Source: Vannielia litorea (GTDB taxonomy: Bacteria; Pseudomonadota; Alphaproteobacteria; Rhodobacterales; Rhodobacteraceae). Taken from it: a DNA stretch of 41,527 nt. The translations under genes were made by a program, and so were the position numbers. Below the pieces are notes generated by a model, which ran no database searches, was not told the origin of the DNA, and saw only the letters and a list, made by a program, of their open reading frames with translations. Shown one piece after another: positions 1-8,638 of the stretch. The stretch is taken from positions 1 through 41,527 of the forward strand of contig NZ_QTNQ01000033.1 in NCBI RefSeq assembly GCF_018424695.1. The letters run 5' to 3'. Position 1 is the stretch's first letter; each line of letters starts with the position of its first letter.

Positions 1-61
1 AGGCCCCCTTGCCTGCCGCCAAAGCGCCCTACCTCCTTTCCACCCCAAAGGAGAGATCCCG

Positions 62-457
62 ATGATCCCGCTCTACGCCATCACCGCCGTCCTCTTCCTG
101 GCCATCGACGCCGTGATGCTGACGCTGGTGATGAAACCGCTCTTCACCCGCCACCTCGGCAACGCCATGCGAGACGGCCCCCTGCTGGCCCCCGCCGGGC
201 TGTTCTACCTCGCCTATGTCGCGGGCCTCGTCTTCCTCGTCTCCGCCCCCGCCCTGCGCGATGCCGAACCGACCCGCGCCCTGCTGCACGGCGCGGTGAT
301 CGGCGCCATGGCCTATGGCACCTACGAGTTCACCTCCATGGCGATCATGAAAGACTGGTCCTGGGCCATGGTCGTGACCGACACCACATGGGGCGCGGTC
401 CTCACAGGCTTCTCCGCCTGGGCCGGGGTGGCCCTGATGCTGCGCTTTCAGGGCTGA
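62..457 (+). CDS. DUF2177 family membrane protein
   Basis: A 131-residue, very hydrophobic protein with about four predicted membrane helices (near residues 3-25, 44-62, 72-92 and 105-128). The opening MIPLYAITAVLFLAIDAVML and the central MAYGTYEFTSMA / WSWAMVVTDTTWG segments match the DUF2177 family as I know it; the length is the family norm. An AAAGGAGAG ribosome-binding site ends about 7 bases before the ATG, which fixes the start. The biochemical role of the family is unknown; location in the inner membrane is inferred from the helices. It stands alone, about 200 bases ahead of the next gene. Confidence 0.85.
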   Translation: MIPLYAITAVLFLAIDAVMLTLVMKPLFTRHLGNAMRDGPLLAPAGLFYLAYVAGLVFLVSAPALRDAEPTRALLHGAVIGAMAYGTYEFTSMAIMKDWSWAMVVTDTTWGAVLTGFSAWAGVALMLRFQG

Positions 458-660
458 ACAGCCCCCCGATTCGCCACTTCCCCCGGGCGGGCGCGCGCCC
501 CTTCTGCGCCGCCTCAGGCTTCCTGCCGCCGCGCCGGCCAACCCTTGCCCGACCGCGGCCACCTCTAGCTGCAAGGCCGGTGCCGCCCCACGGCCCATGT
601 CCGCTTGCCCACCAACATCTGCCCCTTGCCCAGATCCACAACACCTCCCACATTCGGGGC

Positions 661-1050
661 ATGGAACCCCACCCCTGCCTCCCGACCGACAAGCATGATG
701 TCGAAGCCGTCCGCCGCGCCGCCGCGCTCAGCCCGGTGGCGCTCGAACCGCTGCTGCCCGATTTGCTCGAATGGCTGCAAGATGCCAACTGGCCGGTCGC
801 CAGCCCCGTGGCCGATTGCCTCGCCGGGGCGGGCCCCGCGCTGCTGCCGCCGCTGCGCCGCATCCTGCGCGGCGACGATGGCGCGTGGAAATACTGGCTG
901 CTTGAGCTGCTGCCGCCCCGCCTGCCCGCGCCTCTCTTCGAGGCGCTGCGCCCCGAGATCGAACGACTCGCCTCCGCACCCACACCCGAGGACCGCCGCG
1001 AAGAGGTTCACCTCGCCGCCCGCGGCGCACTGGCGGCGGCCCCGGGCTGA
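661..1050 (+). CDS. DUF5071 domain-containing protein
   Basis: A 129-residue soluble protein, taken from the ATG at 661. Family landmarks are LPTDKHDVEAV, LLEWLQDANWPVA, DDGAWKYWLLELL and the acidic EDRREEVHLAA tail, which together match DUF5071 from end to end. The fold is probably alpha-helical and HEAT-like; no function is established. The reading frame stays open upstream, but the family alignment begins here. There is no Shine-Dalgarno sequence. A TTGCCC (626-631), 17 bases, then CACATT (649-654) lies immediately ahead, so the message may be leaderless; the -10 match is weak. Bases 458-660 contain no convincing gene. Confidence 0.8.
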   Translation: MEPHPCLPTDKHDVEAVRRAAALSPVALEPLLPDLLEWLQDANWPVASPVADCLAGAGPALLPPLRRILRGDDGAWKYWLLELLPPRLPAPLFEALRPEIERLASAPTPEDRREEVHLAARGALAAAPG

Positions 1051-1110
1051 TACAGCCCTCACCACCTGTCGGGCGCGGGCAATTTTCCACCCCCTGCGAC
1101 CACTTGCACA

Positions 1111-1139
1111 TTGCCGTTCCTGAATGCGATCCGTAAAAG
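1111..1139 (+). promoter_or_regulatory. Candidate sigma-70 promoter of ctaD
   Basis: TTGCCG (1111-1116), a 17-base spacer, then TAAAAG (1134-1139). It would give a leader of about 90 bases, which contains a small hairpin (CCCATG 1184-1189 with CATGGG 1198-1203) and the GGGAGG ribosome-binding site. It is a consensus match by eye only. Confidence 0.4.
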
Positions 1140-1233
1140 CGGAAGCGGAAGGGAGAGCCGGGCCGTGCTGCGCGAAGCGTCGGCCCATGTCTCGCCCCAT
1201 GGGATAAACTACGCAAGCCGGGAGGCAGCACCT

Positions 1234-2904
1234 ATGGCGGACGCCACCGTTCACGGTCACGACCACGAGGACAACCGGTCCTTCTTTACCCGTTGGTTCA
1301 TGTCGACCAACCACAAGGATATCGGGATCCTCTACCTGTTCACTGCCGCGGCGGTGGGCTTCATCTCGGTGGCCTTCACCGTCTACATGCGGATGGAGCT
1401 GATGAGCCCCGAGGTGCAGTTCATGTGCGCCGAAGGCGCGCGGATGCTGCCCTCCGGCGAGGAATGCACGCCCAACGGCCACCTCTGGAACGTGCTGGTC
1501 ACGGCCCACGGCATCCTGATGATGTTCTTCGTGGTGATCCCGGCGCTCTTCGGCGGCTTCGGCAACTACCTGATGCCGCTCCAGATCGGCGCGCCCGACA
1601 TGGCCTTCCCGCGGATGAACAACCTGTCCTACTGGCTCTACGTCGCCGGCACCGCGCTTGCCGTGGCCTCGGTGCTCTCGCCGGGCGGCAACGGCCAGCT
1701 CGGCTCGGGCGTGGGCTGGGTGCTCTACCCGCCGCTGTCGACCAACGAAAGCGGCTATTCGATGGACCTCGCGATCTTCGCGGTGCACGTCTCGGGTGCC
1801 AGCTCGATCCTCGGCGCGATCAACATGATCACCACCTTTCTGAACATGCGTGCCCCTGGCATGACCCTGTTCAAGGTGCCGCTCTTCAGCTGGTCGATCT
1901 TCGTGACCGCATGGCTGATCCTGCTGGCCCTGCCGGTGCTCGCCGGCGCCATCACCATGCTGCTGACCGACCGGAACTTCGGCACCACCTTCTTCGCCCC
2001 CTCGGGCGGCGGTGACCCGATCCTCTACCAGCACATCCTGTGGTTCTTCGGCCATCCCGAGGTGTACATCATCATCCTGCCGGGCTTCGGGATCATCTCC
2101 CACGTCATCGGCACCTTCGCCCGCAAACCGATCTTCGGCTACCTGCCGATGGTCTGGGCGCTGATCGGGATCGGGGTGCTGGGCTTCGTCGTCTGGGCGC
2201 ACCACATGTACACCGTCGGCATGTCGCTGACCCAGCAGAGCTACTTCATGCTGGCGACCATGGTGATCGCAGTGCCCACCGGCATCAAGATCTTCTCCTG
2301 GATCGCCACCATGTGGGGCGGCTCCATCGAGTTCAAAACCCCGATGCTCTGGGCCTTCGGCTTCCTGTTCCTCTTCACCGTGGGCGGCGTCACCGGCGTC
2401 GTGCTGTCCCAGGCCGGGATCGACCGCGCCTATCACGACACCTACTACGTCGTGGCGCACTTCCACTACGTGATGAGCCTCGGTGCCGTGTTCTGCATCT
2501 TCGCGGGGATCTACTTCTACTTCCCCAAGTTCACCGGCAAGATGTACTCGGAGACCGCAGGCAAGATCCACTTCTGGGCCATGTTCATCGGCGCAAACCT
2601 GACCTTCTTCCCCCAGCACTTCCTGGGCCGTCAGGGCATGCCGCGCCGCTACATCGACTACCCCGAAGCCTTCGCCTTCTATAACTACATCTCGTCGATC
2701 GGCGCTTTCCTCAGCTTCGCCAGCTTCGTGTTCTTCATCGTCACGATCTTCTACGCGATGCGCAAAGGCGCCCCCTCGCCCGCGGCCAACCCGTGGAACG
2801 AGCACGCCGACACGCTGGAGTGGACCCTGCCCTCCCCGCCGCCGGAGCACACCTTCGAGATCCTCCCCAAACGCGAGGACTGGGACAAGGTCGCCCACCA
2901 CTGA
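1234..2904 (+). CDS. ctaD: Cytochrome c oxidase subunit I (aa3-type)
   Basis: A 556-residue, 12-helix catalytic subunit of the aa3-type terminal oxidase in the cytoplasmic membrane. It passes electrons from cytochrome c to oxygen and pumps protons. Visible ligands and channels: His92 in [10 protein letters not shown] (heme a), HPEVY at 274-278 (CuB histidine and the cross-linked tyrosine), AHHMY at 322-326 (CuB), and [10 protein letters not shown] near 411 (heme a3 and a). The [17 protein letters not shown] segment carries the D-channel entrance. These make it an A1-type oxidase. GGGAGG just ahead of ATG 1234 sets the start; the frame is open further upstream but that part is unlike the family. 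The gene stands apart from other cta genes, as is usual in Rhodobacter and Paracoccus, and ends at a strong terminator. Confidence 0.97.
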   Translation: MADATVHGHDHEDNRSFFTRWFMSTNHKDIGILYLFTAAAVGFISVAFTVYMRMELMSPEVQFMCAEGARMLPSGEECTPNGHLWNVLVTAHGILMMFFVVIPALFGGFGNYLMPLQIGAPDMAFPRMNNLSYWLYVAGTALAVASVLSPGGNGQLGSGVGWVLYPPLSTNESGYSMDLAIFAVHVSGASSILGAINMITTFLNMRAPGMTLFKVPLFSWSIFVTAWLILLALPVLAGAITMLLTDRNFGTTFFAPSGGGDPILYQHILWFFGHPEVYIIILPGFGIISHVIGTFARKPIFGYLPMVWALIGIGVLGFVVWAHHMYTVGMSLTQQSYFMLATMVIAVPTGIKIFSWIATMWGGSIEFKTPMLWAFGFLFLFTVGGVTGVVLSQAGIDRAYHDTYYVVAHFHYVMSLGAVFCIFAGIYFYFPKFTGKMYSETAGKIHFWAMFIGANLTFFPQHFLGRQGMPRRYIDYPEAFAFYNYISSIGAFLSFASFVFFIVTIFYAMRKGAPSPAANPWNEHADTLEWTLPSPPPEHTFEILPKREDWDKVAHH

Positions 2905-2924
2905 GGCGGACCGCCACGAACACG

Positions 2925-2955
2925 AAAGGCCCCGGCATCGCGCCCGGGGCCTTTT
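2925..2955 (+). terminator. Rho-independent terminator after ctaD
   Basis: Perfect 11-bp stem (AAAGGCCCCGG, 2925-2935, with 2944-2954), an 8-base loop and a TTTT end, 20 bases after the ctaD stop codon. Confidence 0.9.
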
Positions 2956-2995
2956 GCTTTCCGGGCGATAAAACAAGTCCCGCCCTGCGAGCGGA

Positions 2996-3041
2996 GCTGC
3001 GAAGAGCGGCCGCGCCGCAAGGCAAGGCCCCGATGAGCAGC
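2996..3041. repeat. Dispersed intergenic repeat, family B, copy 1
   Basis: A 46-base segment running from GCTGCGAAGAG to GATGAGCAGC. It recurs in inverted orientation at 35275-35320 with 41 of 46 bases identical and no gaps. Both copies lie between genes. No open frame is shared that would explain the conservation. Confidence 0.75.
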
Positions 3042-3080
3042 CCCCTCGCCCCCGCTCCCACGCCGCGATAAACTCACGCC

Positions 3081-3572
3081 ATGCCCTACACCTGGCACAC
3101 CCCGCCCCCTCCGGGCACCCTCACCAAGCTCTCGGCCTGGCCCTTCCGCTCGTTGCCGAAAATCGGATTCGTCTGGTTCATCGGCGGCACCGCGGCGCTG
3201 CTCTGCGTGCCGCTGATTCCGGCCATAGGCACGCCGGTGCTCTGGGGCCTCCTGCCCTTCATGCTGGGGGCGCTCTGGCTGCTCTACTTTCTGCTGCAGA
3301 AGAACTACCGCGACGCCGAGATCCTCGAAGAGCTCACCCTCTGGCCCGACCGGCTGCTGCTCACGCGGCACAACCCCAAGGGCGCGGCCCTGAGCTGGGA
3401 GGAAAACCCGCACTGGGTCCGCGTCACCCTGCACCGCTCGGGCGGGCCGGTGCCAAATTACATCACCCTCTCCGGCAAGGGCCGGGAGGTTGAAATCGGC
3501 GCCTTCCTCAGCGAAGAGGAGCGCATCGCGCTCCACGCCGAGCTTGCCGCCCTGCTGCCGCTGAGAGACTGA
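3081..3572 (+). CDS. DUF2244 domain-containing membrane protein
   Basis: A 163-residue protein with two predicted membrane helices (about 30-48 and 52-72) followed by a soluble beta-rich domain. The central LQKNYRDAEILEELTLWPDRLLLTR and the LSGKGREVEIGAFLSEEER tail are typical of DUF2244. Genes of this family commonly sit next to cytochrome oxidase genes in Rhodobacterales, as here, though no role in oxidase assembly is proven. Its stop codon overlaps the next start by one base (TGATG), so the two are probably translated together. Confidence 0.85.
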   Translation: MPYTWHTPPPPGTLTKLSAWPFRSLPKIGFVWFIGGTAALLCVPLIPAIGTPVLWGLLPFMLGALWLLYFLLQKNYRDAEILEELTLWPDRLLLTRHNPKGAALSWEENPHWVRVTLHRSGGPVPNYITLSGKGREVEIGAFLSEEERIALHAELAALLPLRD

Positions 3573-4486
3573 TGGCCCAACAGCCCGCCACCCCCAAATG
3601 GAAACGCGCCGCGCTGCGCGCCGCCGCCGCGCTCTCGCCCGCGCTGGCGCGCGCACTCGGGCCCGCGCCCTCCGAAGCCGCGGCGCTGTCGCGCCGCGGG
3701 CACCTCGTGGCGGCGCCTTCGGCGCCGGAGGTGGTGTTCATACTGCCACTCGTCGGCAAGCACCACGTGGGCGACTGGGCCACGGTGGAGGCGCGACTCT
3801 GCGAGACGCTTGCCAGCTTCACCGCCCAGACCGACGGGCACTGGCGCGCCCTGATCTGCGGGCAGGACGCGCCCACGCTTCCGCCCGATCTTGAACACGA
3901 CGCCCGTATCACCTTCCTCCCCTTCACCGAAACCGTCGAGGGCAACGACAAGTGGAAGAAGCTCGCCGCCCTCTGCCGCGCCCTGCCTGCGCAAGGGCCC
4001 GAGGATGGCTACGTGATGCCTTTCGACGCAGACGACCTGCTGGCCCCCGGCGCGGTGGCCGAGATGCGCACGCGCCGCGCGCCCGGCGGCTACCTCGTGG
4101 AACAGGGCTGGCTGCTGAACGCCGGCACCGGCACCTTCGCCCGCGCCGCGCCCCGCAGCCTGGCCCAGCCGGGCCAAAAGCCCTTCTGGAAGCTCTGCGG
4201 CTCCTGCGCCGCCTTCCGCTGCTCCCGCGATCCCGCCGAGGCCGCCTTTCTGGAGGCGCTCACCGGGCACGAGCACCGGATGTTCCCCTACCTCGCCGCC
4301 CTGGCCGGGCGGCCCCTCGCCCCGCTGCACGCGCCCGCCGCGCTCTACATCCTGAACCACGGAGAGAACTTCGGCGCGCGGCGCGGGCGGGTGAGCTTCA
4401 AGGCGCGATTCGTGGAGCGCTTTGCGGTGTCGGCGGAGGAGGAGGCGCAGATTCGCGCAGCGTTTCCGGGCCTGAGCGCCGATTGA
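3572..4486 (+). CDS. Putative glycosyltransferase (GT-A-like)
   Basis: A 304-residue predicted soluble protein. The N-terminal third holds a Rossmann-like start (VVFILPLVGKHHVGDW near 54), then an acidic VMPFDADDLLAPG near residue 150, which looks like the DxD metal/nucleotide-sugar site of GT-A glycosyltransferases. WRALICGQD and GNDKWKKL also recall rhamnosyl- or galactosyltransferase-like proteins of this group. The first 50 residues are rich in alanine and arginine and may be a membrane-associating helix. It overlaps the DUF2244 stop by one base. Substrate and pathway cannot be told from the sequence; the fold assignment is an inference from short motifs. Confidence 0.7.
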   Translation: MAQQPATPKWKRAALRAAAALSPALARALGPAPSEAAALSRRGHLVAAPSAPEVVFILPLVGKHHVGDWATVEARLCETLASFTAQTDGHWRALICGQDAPTLPPDLEHDARITFLPFTETVEGNDKWKKLAALCRALPAQGPEDGYVMPFDADDLLAPGAVAEMRTRRAPGGYLVEQGWLLNAGTGTFARAAPRSLAQPGQKPFWKLCGSCAAFRCSRDPAEAAFLEALTGHEHRMFPYLAALAGRPLAPLHAPAALYILNHGENFGARRGRVSFKARFVERFAVSAEEEAQIRAAFPGLSAD

Positions 4487-4495
4487 GCCGACGGA

Positions 4496-4535
4496 GTGGG
4501 GGCGCTGCCCCCACACCCCCGGGATTTTCGATGAG
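4496..4535. repeat. REP-like palindromic element, copy 1
   Basis: An 8-bp stem (GTGGGGGC 4496-4503 with 4507-4514, 3-base loop) followed by CCCCCGGGATTTTC and an AT-richer tail. Elements with this layout, a G-rich hairpin joined to CCCCGGGATATTTT-like sequence, are frequent between genes in Rhodobacterales. It lies between convergent genes and may also help end transcription. A related element sits at 32656-32697. Confidence 0.55.
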
Positions 4536-4564
4536 CAATGAGAAGCGGAGCGGCCCGCCGTCTC

Positions 4565-5029
4565 TCAGGCCAGCCGGTCCTTCACCATCGGGCCGACGGT
4601 GCCGAAATCCATCTGGCCGGTGTAGCGCTCTTTCAGGATGCCCATGACCCGGCCCATATCGCGGATGCTCTCGGCGCCGGTCTCCTCGATCGCCTCGGTC
4701 ACCGCCGCCTCGGCCTCATCCTCCGAGAGCTGCTGCGGCAGGAACTCCTCGATCACCTTCACCTCGGACAGCTCCCGCTCGGCCAGGTCCAGCCGCCCGC
4801 CTTCCTCATAGGCGCGCGCGCTCTCCTGCCGCTGCTTCACCATCTTGCCAAGGATGCCCAGCACCTCGGCATCCGTCACCCCGGCCTCGCCTGCCCCGGT
4901 TTCTCCCCGGTTGGCGATGTCCTTGTCCTTGATGGCGGCATTGATCAGCCGCAGCGTCGAGAGGCGGTCGGCCTCCTTGGCCTTCATGGCCTCCTTCAGC
5001 GCGGTCGACACGCGAGTGCGGATATCCAT
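4565..5029 (-). CDS. GatB/YqeY domain-containing protein
   Basis: A 154-residue protein covering the YqeY domain: MDIRTRVSTALKEAMKAK, STLRLINAAIKDKDI, VLGILGKMVKQRQESA and IEEFLPQQLSEDE are family signatures. The domain resembles the tRNA-binding tail of amidotransferase subunit GatB; free-standing members have an uncertain role linked to aminoacyl-tRNA quality. The ATG at 5029 is chosen because the family begins with this MDIR-type start, although the frame is open for 59 more codons upstream with no family similarity. It is divergent from carA, an arrangement common in Rhodobacterales. Confidence 0.9.
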   Translation of the reverse strand: MDIRTRVSTALKEAMKAKEADRLSTLRLINAAIKDKDIANRGETGAGEAGVTDAEVLGILGKMVKQRQESARAYEEGGRLDLAERELSEVKVIEEFLPQQLSEDEAEAAVTEAIEETGAESIRDMGRVMGILKERYTGQMDFGTVGPMVKDRLA

Positions 5030-5176
5030 ACGGTTGAGATCCCTGATTGCGCCCGCCGCGCAAGTTGAGTGGTTGCGCGTCCCCCGGGCCAGACAAGGGC
5101 ACACCCTACTTGGCCACGCCGCGCGGGGCAAGCCGGGCCGCGCCGGACGTGACGGAAACACCACGTTTCGCCCCGC

Positions 5177-5205
5177 TTGACGCCCCGCGCCCACCGCCCT
5201 AGACA
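5177..5205 (+). promoter_or_regulatory. Sigma-70 promoter of carA
   Basis: TTGACG (5177-5182), 17-base spacer, TAGACA (5200-5205). Transcription should begin near 5212, giving a leader of about 40 bases that contains AAAGGAG. Confidence 0.6.
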
Positions 5206-5253
5206 CGGGCGGATTTGCCCCGACTGACCCTCACCGCCAAAGGAGTCGCGCCC

Positions 5254-6408
5254 ATGCCCAGCCAGCCCAAACCCACCGCCTGCCTCGCCCTTGCCGACGG
5301 CACGCTGTTCTACGGACAGGGCTTCGGGGCGACGGGCGTGAAAACCGCCGAGCTGTGCTTCAACACCGCGATGACCGGCTACCAGGAGATCATGACCGAT
5401 CCCTCCTACGCCGGCCAGATCGTCACCTTCACCTTCCCCCATGTCGGCAACGTGGGCGTGAACCCCGAGGATGACGAAACCGCCGATCCGGTGGCCGAGG
5501 GCATGGTGGTGAAATGGGATCCCACCGAGCCCTCCAACTGGCGCGCCGCCGAGCAGTTGCAGGACTGGCTGGCGCGGCGCGGGCGCGTGGGCATCGGCGG
5601 GCTCGATACCCGGCGGCTGACCCGGGCGATCCGCCAGCAGGGCGCGCCCCATGTGGCGCTGGCCCATGACCCGGAGGGCAACTTCGACATCGAGGCGCTG
5701 ATCGCCGCCGCACGCGGGTTCTCCGGGCTCGAGGGGCTCGATCTGGCAAAGGATGTGACCTGCGCCCAGAGCTACCGCTGGGACGAGATGCGCTGGGCCT
5801 GGCCCGAAGGCTTCACCAAGCGCGAAGGGCCGGGCCACAAGGTGGTGGCCATCGACTACGGCGCCAAGCGCAACATCCTGCGCTGCCTCGCCTCCGCAGG
5901 CTGCGACGTGACGGTGCTGCCTGCCACGGCAACGGCGGAAGAGGTGCTGGCCCACGGCCCCGACGGCGTGTTCCTCTCCAACGGCCCCGGCGATCCGGCG
6001 GCGACGGGTGAATATGCCGTGCCGATGATCAAGGAAGTGCTGGCCAGGGAGATCCCCGTCTTCGGCATCTGCCTAGGCCACCAGATGCTGGCGCTGGCGC
6101 TCGGGGCACGGACGATCAAGATGAACCACGGCCACCACGGCGCCAACCACCCGGTGAAGGATCTGACGACAGGCAAGGTCGAGATCACCTCGATGAACCA
6201 CGGCTTCACGGTGGATAGCCAGACCCTGCCCGAGGGTGTGCACGAAACCCACGTGAGCCTCTTCGACGGCTCCAACTGCGGCATCGCGGTGGAGGGCAAA
6301 CCGGTATTTTCGGTGCAATACCACCCCGAGGCCAGCCCCGGCCCGCAAGACAGCTTCTACCTTTTCGAGCGCTTCGCCGAAGCAATGAAGCAGAAGGTGC
6401 CAGGCTGA
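5254..6408 (+). CDS. carA: Carbamoyl-phosphate synthase small subunit
   Basis: A 384-residue glutaminase subunit. It releases ammonia from glutamine and channels it to the large subunit (CarB) for carbamoyl phosphate, which feeds pyrimidine and arginine synthesis. The N-terminal CPSase domain shows LALADGTLFYGQGFG and FNTAMTGYQEIMTDPSY; the C-terminal class I amidotransferase has the nucleophile elbow FGICLGHQML and the His-Glu pair in QYHPEASPGP. Length is normal. AAAGGAG at 5239-5245 fixes the start. carB is not adjacent, which is usual in this order of bacteria. A hairpin follows the stop. Confidence 0.97.
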   Translation: MPSQPKPTACLALADGTLFYGQGFGATGVKTAELCFNTAMTGYQEIMTDPSYAGQIVTFTFPHVGNVGVNPEDDETADPVAEGMVVKWDPTEPSNWRAAEQLQDWLARRGRVGIGGLDTRRLTRAIRQQGAPHVALAHDPEGNFDIEALIAAARGFSGLEGLDLAKDVTCAQSYRWDEMRWAWPEGFTKREGPGHKVVAIDYGAKRNILRCLASAGCDVTVLPATATAEEVLAHGPDGVFLSNGPGDPAATGEYAVPMIKEVLAREIPVFGICLGHQMLALALGARTIKMNHGHHGANHPVKDLTTGKVEITSMNHGFTVDSQTLPEGVHETHVSLFDGSNCGIAVEGKPVFSVQYHPEASPGPQDSFYLFERFAEAMKQKVPG

Positions 6409-6425
6409 GGGCTTCCCCAGCGGAC

Positions 6426-6444
6426 CCCATGCTCTCAGCATGGG
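6426..6444 (+). terminator. Hairpin after carA, likely terminator
   Basis: Perfect 8-bp stem CCCATGCT / AGCATGGG with a 3-base loop, 18 bases after the carA stop. There is no T-tract, so termination strength is uncertain. The hairpin ends 2 bases before a CtrA-type box. Confidence 0.45.
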
Positions 6445-6446
6445 AA

Positions 6447-6462
6447 TTAACCGATCCTTAAC
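6447..6462 (+). promoter_or_regulatory. CtrA-type binding site ahead of the MshEN-glycosyltransferase
   Basis: TTAACCGATCCTTAAC is an exact match to TTAA-N7-TTAAC, the consensus of the alphaproteobacterial cell-cycle regulator CtrA, and continues as TTAACCAA (close to TTAACCAT). It lies about 105 bases before the start of the next gene, in a promoter-like AT-rich island. Confidence 0.6.
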
Positions 6463-6568
6463 CAATCGGGCGGCAATGTGACGGGGCGGGGGCTGCTGGG
6501 CCTCCGCGACTGCCGCCGGGAGCCTGCCATTTTCTTCCCGGTGCCACCAGGGGAAGGAAACGCGCTCA

Positions 6569-8638
6569 ATGAGCCCGCAGCCACAGCGCAGCGTGGCCGG
6601 CGCCGCACCCGCTCTTTCCGAGAGCGCGCTGCAGCTCGTCACACCCGAACATCCGCCCGAGGCCGAACGCCCGAGGCTGGGCAAGATCCTGGTCGAATCC
6701 GGCGCACTGGACCCGGGTGACCTTTTGAAGGCCCTTTCGATGCAGGCCCGCGAGGAGGCACGACTGGGCGACATTCTCCTCGCCCACAGCATGATTACCC
6801 GGCCCCAGCTGATGGCCGGCCTGGCCCAGCAATGGGGCGCCCGCATCGTCGATCCGCTTTTCGAACCGCCCGACCCAAGGCTGGTCGATCGCCTGAGCCC
6901 GGAGCGCTGCCTGCGCGACGGCCTGCTGCCCTGGCGTCGCGGTGGCTCGCTCACCATCATCGTCACCGCGCGCCCGCATTTCTTTGCCCGCCACCAGGAA
7001 GAGCTGACCCGCCTCTTCGGGCCGGTCGTCATGGCACTGGCCCAGGAGCAGGAAATCTATCGCGCCGTCCAGCAGATCCGCGCCAAGGATCTGGTGCGCA
7101 AGGCCGAAACCAAGGTCGCCGAGCCGCTGAGTTGCCGCGAGTTTCTCACCCGGCGCAAGCAGCGTGTGCTCATCGCGCTCTGCACCGCGCTTGTTCTGAT
7201 CAGCCTCGCGGCACCCGCCGCCTTGCTTGCCCTGCTCACCGTCTGGGCCGTGGTCACGCTGGTGCTTCAGATGGCCCTGAAGGCCGCCGCCACCACCTTC
7301 GCCTGGCAACGCCTGCGCGCCGACCGCCGCGAACGACACCGCCGCACCGCCGCGCTGGAGGCGGCCGCCCAGGCCGCACAGCAAACCGGCCCGCTGCCTC
7401 TTGCCTCCGCCCTTCCCGCCTTCAACAGCCGCCGCAACCGCCCGGCCATCGCCCGGCTGCCAGTGGTGTCTGTCATGGTGCCGCTGTTCCGCGAAGAGCA
7501 TATCGCCAGCCACCTCGTGCGCCGCCTCTCCCGGCTGACCTACCCCAAGGAGCTGCTCGACGTCTGCCTGGTGATGGAGGCCTCCGATGACACCACCCGC
7601 CTCACCCTCTCGCGCACCCACCTGCCGCCGTGGATTCGCGTCATCACCGTGCCGCGCGGGGCGGTGCAAACCAAGCCGCGCGCGCTGAACTACGCGCTGG
7701 AGTTCTGCCGCGGCTCCATCGTCGGCGTCTGGGATGCCGAGGATGCCCCTGACCCGGACCAGATCCACAAGGTGGTGCAACGCTTCCACGAGCGCCCGCC
7801 GAAAGTGGCCTGCCTGCAAGGCGCCCTCGACTTCTACAATGCGGGCACCAACTGGCTCTCTCGCTGCTTCGCGGTGGAATATGCCAGCTGGTTCCGCGTG
7901 GTGCTGCCCGGGCTGGCGCGGCTGGGCTGGCCGATTCCGCTGGGCGGCACCACGCTGTTCTTCCGCCGCGAGGCGCTGGAGAACATCGGCGGGTGGGATG
8001 CCCATAACGTCACCGAGGATGCCGACCTCGGCATGCGGCTGGTGCGCCTGGGCTATCGCACGGAGCTTGTGCAAAGCACCACCTTCGAGGAGGCCAACTG
8101 CCGCGCCCTGCCCTGGGTCAAGCAGCGCTCCCGCTGGCTTAAGGGCTATGCCCTCACATGGGCGGTGCACATGCGCAAGCCCCGCCAGCTCTGGCGCGAT
8201 CTCGGGGCCTGGCGCTTCGCCGGGTTCCAGCTGCTGTTTCTCGGCGCGCTCTCGCAATTCATCCTCGCCCCCCTCCTCTGGAGCTTCTGGCTCGTGGTGC
8301 TCGGCCTCTGGCACCCGGTCGCGGCGGTGCTGCCCGGCTGGGCGATATGGACTCTCGCGGGCACCTTCCTCGCCTCGGAGCTGGTCAACATCGCCGTCGG
8401 CCTCACCGGCACCCGGCTCGCGGGCCACCTTGCCCTGCGCAAATGGGTGCCCACGCTGCACTTTTACTACCCGCTGGGGGCGCTGGCCTCCTACAAGGCG
8501 CTCTGGGAGATCGTCACCAAGCCGTTCTACTGGGACAAAACCACACACGGGCTGCACCACGAGGATGAAGATGAGCTCGCCCCTGTGCTGGTGCTCGACA
8601 GCCCCGCGCCCGTCAGTCCTGCGCCGCGTCCAGCTTGA
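6569..8638 (+). CDS. MshEN-domain family 2 glycosyltransferase, membrane-bound
   Basis: A 689-residue processive-type glycosyltransferase. Residues 36-88 form a MshEN domain: two 24-residue motifs, each opening with RLG (36-59 and 65-88), separated by exactly five residues (60-64). This is the layout described for the MshEN cyclic-di-GMP receptor. Two membrane helices follow (about 193-240). The GT2 catalytic domain starts near 285 (VSVMVPLFREEHIASHL) and contains VGVWDAEDAPDPD, GGTTLFFRREAL, TEDADLGMRL and the QxxRW-type motif KQRSRWLKGY. More helices close the protein, as in cellulose-synthase-like enzymes. GGGGAAGGAAA precedes ATG 6569. It probably makes or exports an exopolysaccharide under c-di-GMP control; the product is unknown. 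The 3' end overlaps the convergent GntR gene by 26 bases. Confidence 0.9.
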   Translation: MSPQPQRSVAGAAPALSESALQLVTPEHPPEAERPRLGKILVESGALDPGDLLKALSMQAREEARLGDILLAHSMITRPQLMAGLAQQWGARIVDPLFEPPDPRLVDRLSPERCLRDGLLPWRRGGSLTIIVTARPHFFARHQEELTRLFGPVVMALAQEQEIYRAVQQIRAKDLVRKAETKVAEPLSCREFLTRRKQRVLIALCTALVLISLAAPAALLALLTVWAVVTLVLQMALKAAATTFAWQRLRADRRERHRRTAALEAAAQAAQQTGPLPLASALPAFNSRRNRPAIARLPVVSVMVPLFREEHIASHLVRRLSRLTYPKELLDVCLVMEASDDTTRLTLSRTHLPPWIRVITVPRGAVQTKPRALNYALEFCRGSIVGVWDAEDAPDPDQIHKVVQRFHERPPKVACLQGALDFYNAGTNWLSRCFAVEYASWFRVVLPGLARLGWPIPLGGTTLFFRREALENIGGWDAHNVTEDADLGMRLVRLGYRTELVQSTTFEEANCRALPWVKQRSRWLKGYALTWAVHMRKPRQLWRDLGAWRFAGFQLLFLGALSQFILAPLLWSFWLVVLGLWHPVAAVLPGWAIWTLAGTFLASELVNIAVGLTGTRLAGHLALRKWVPTLHFYYPLGALASYKALWEIVTKPFYWDKTTHGLHHEDEDELAPVLVLDSPAPVSPAPRPA

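Noticed and set aside
565..2976. 803-codon open frame on the minus strand opposite ctaD
   Set aside because: Its composition is His/Glu/Gly/Arg-rich antisense of a high-GC gene; the plus strand encodes an unmistakable cytochrome oxidase subunit I.
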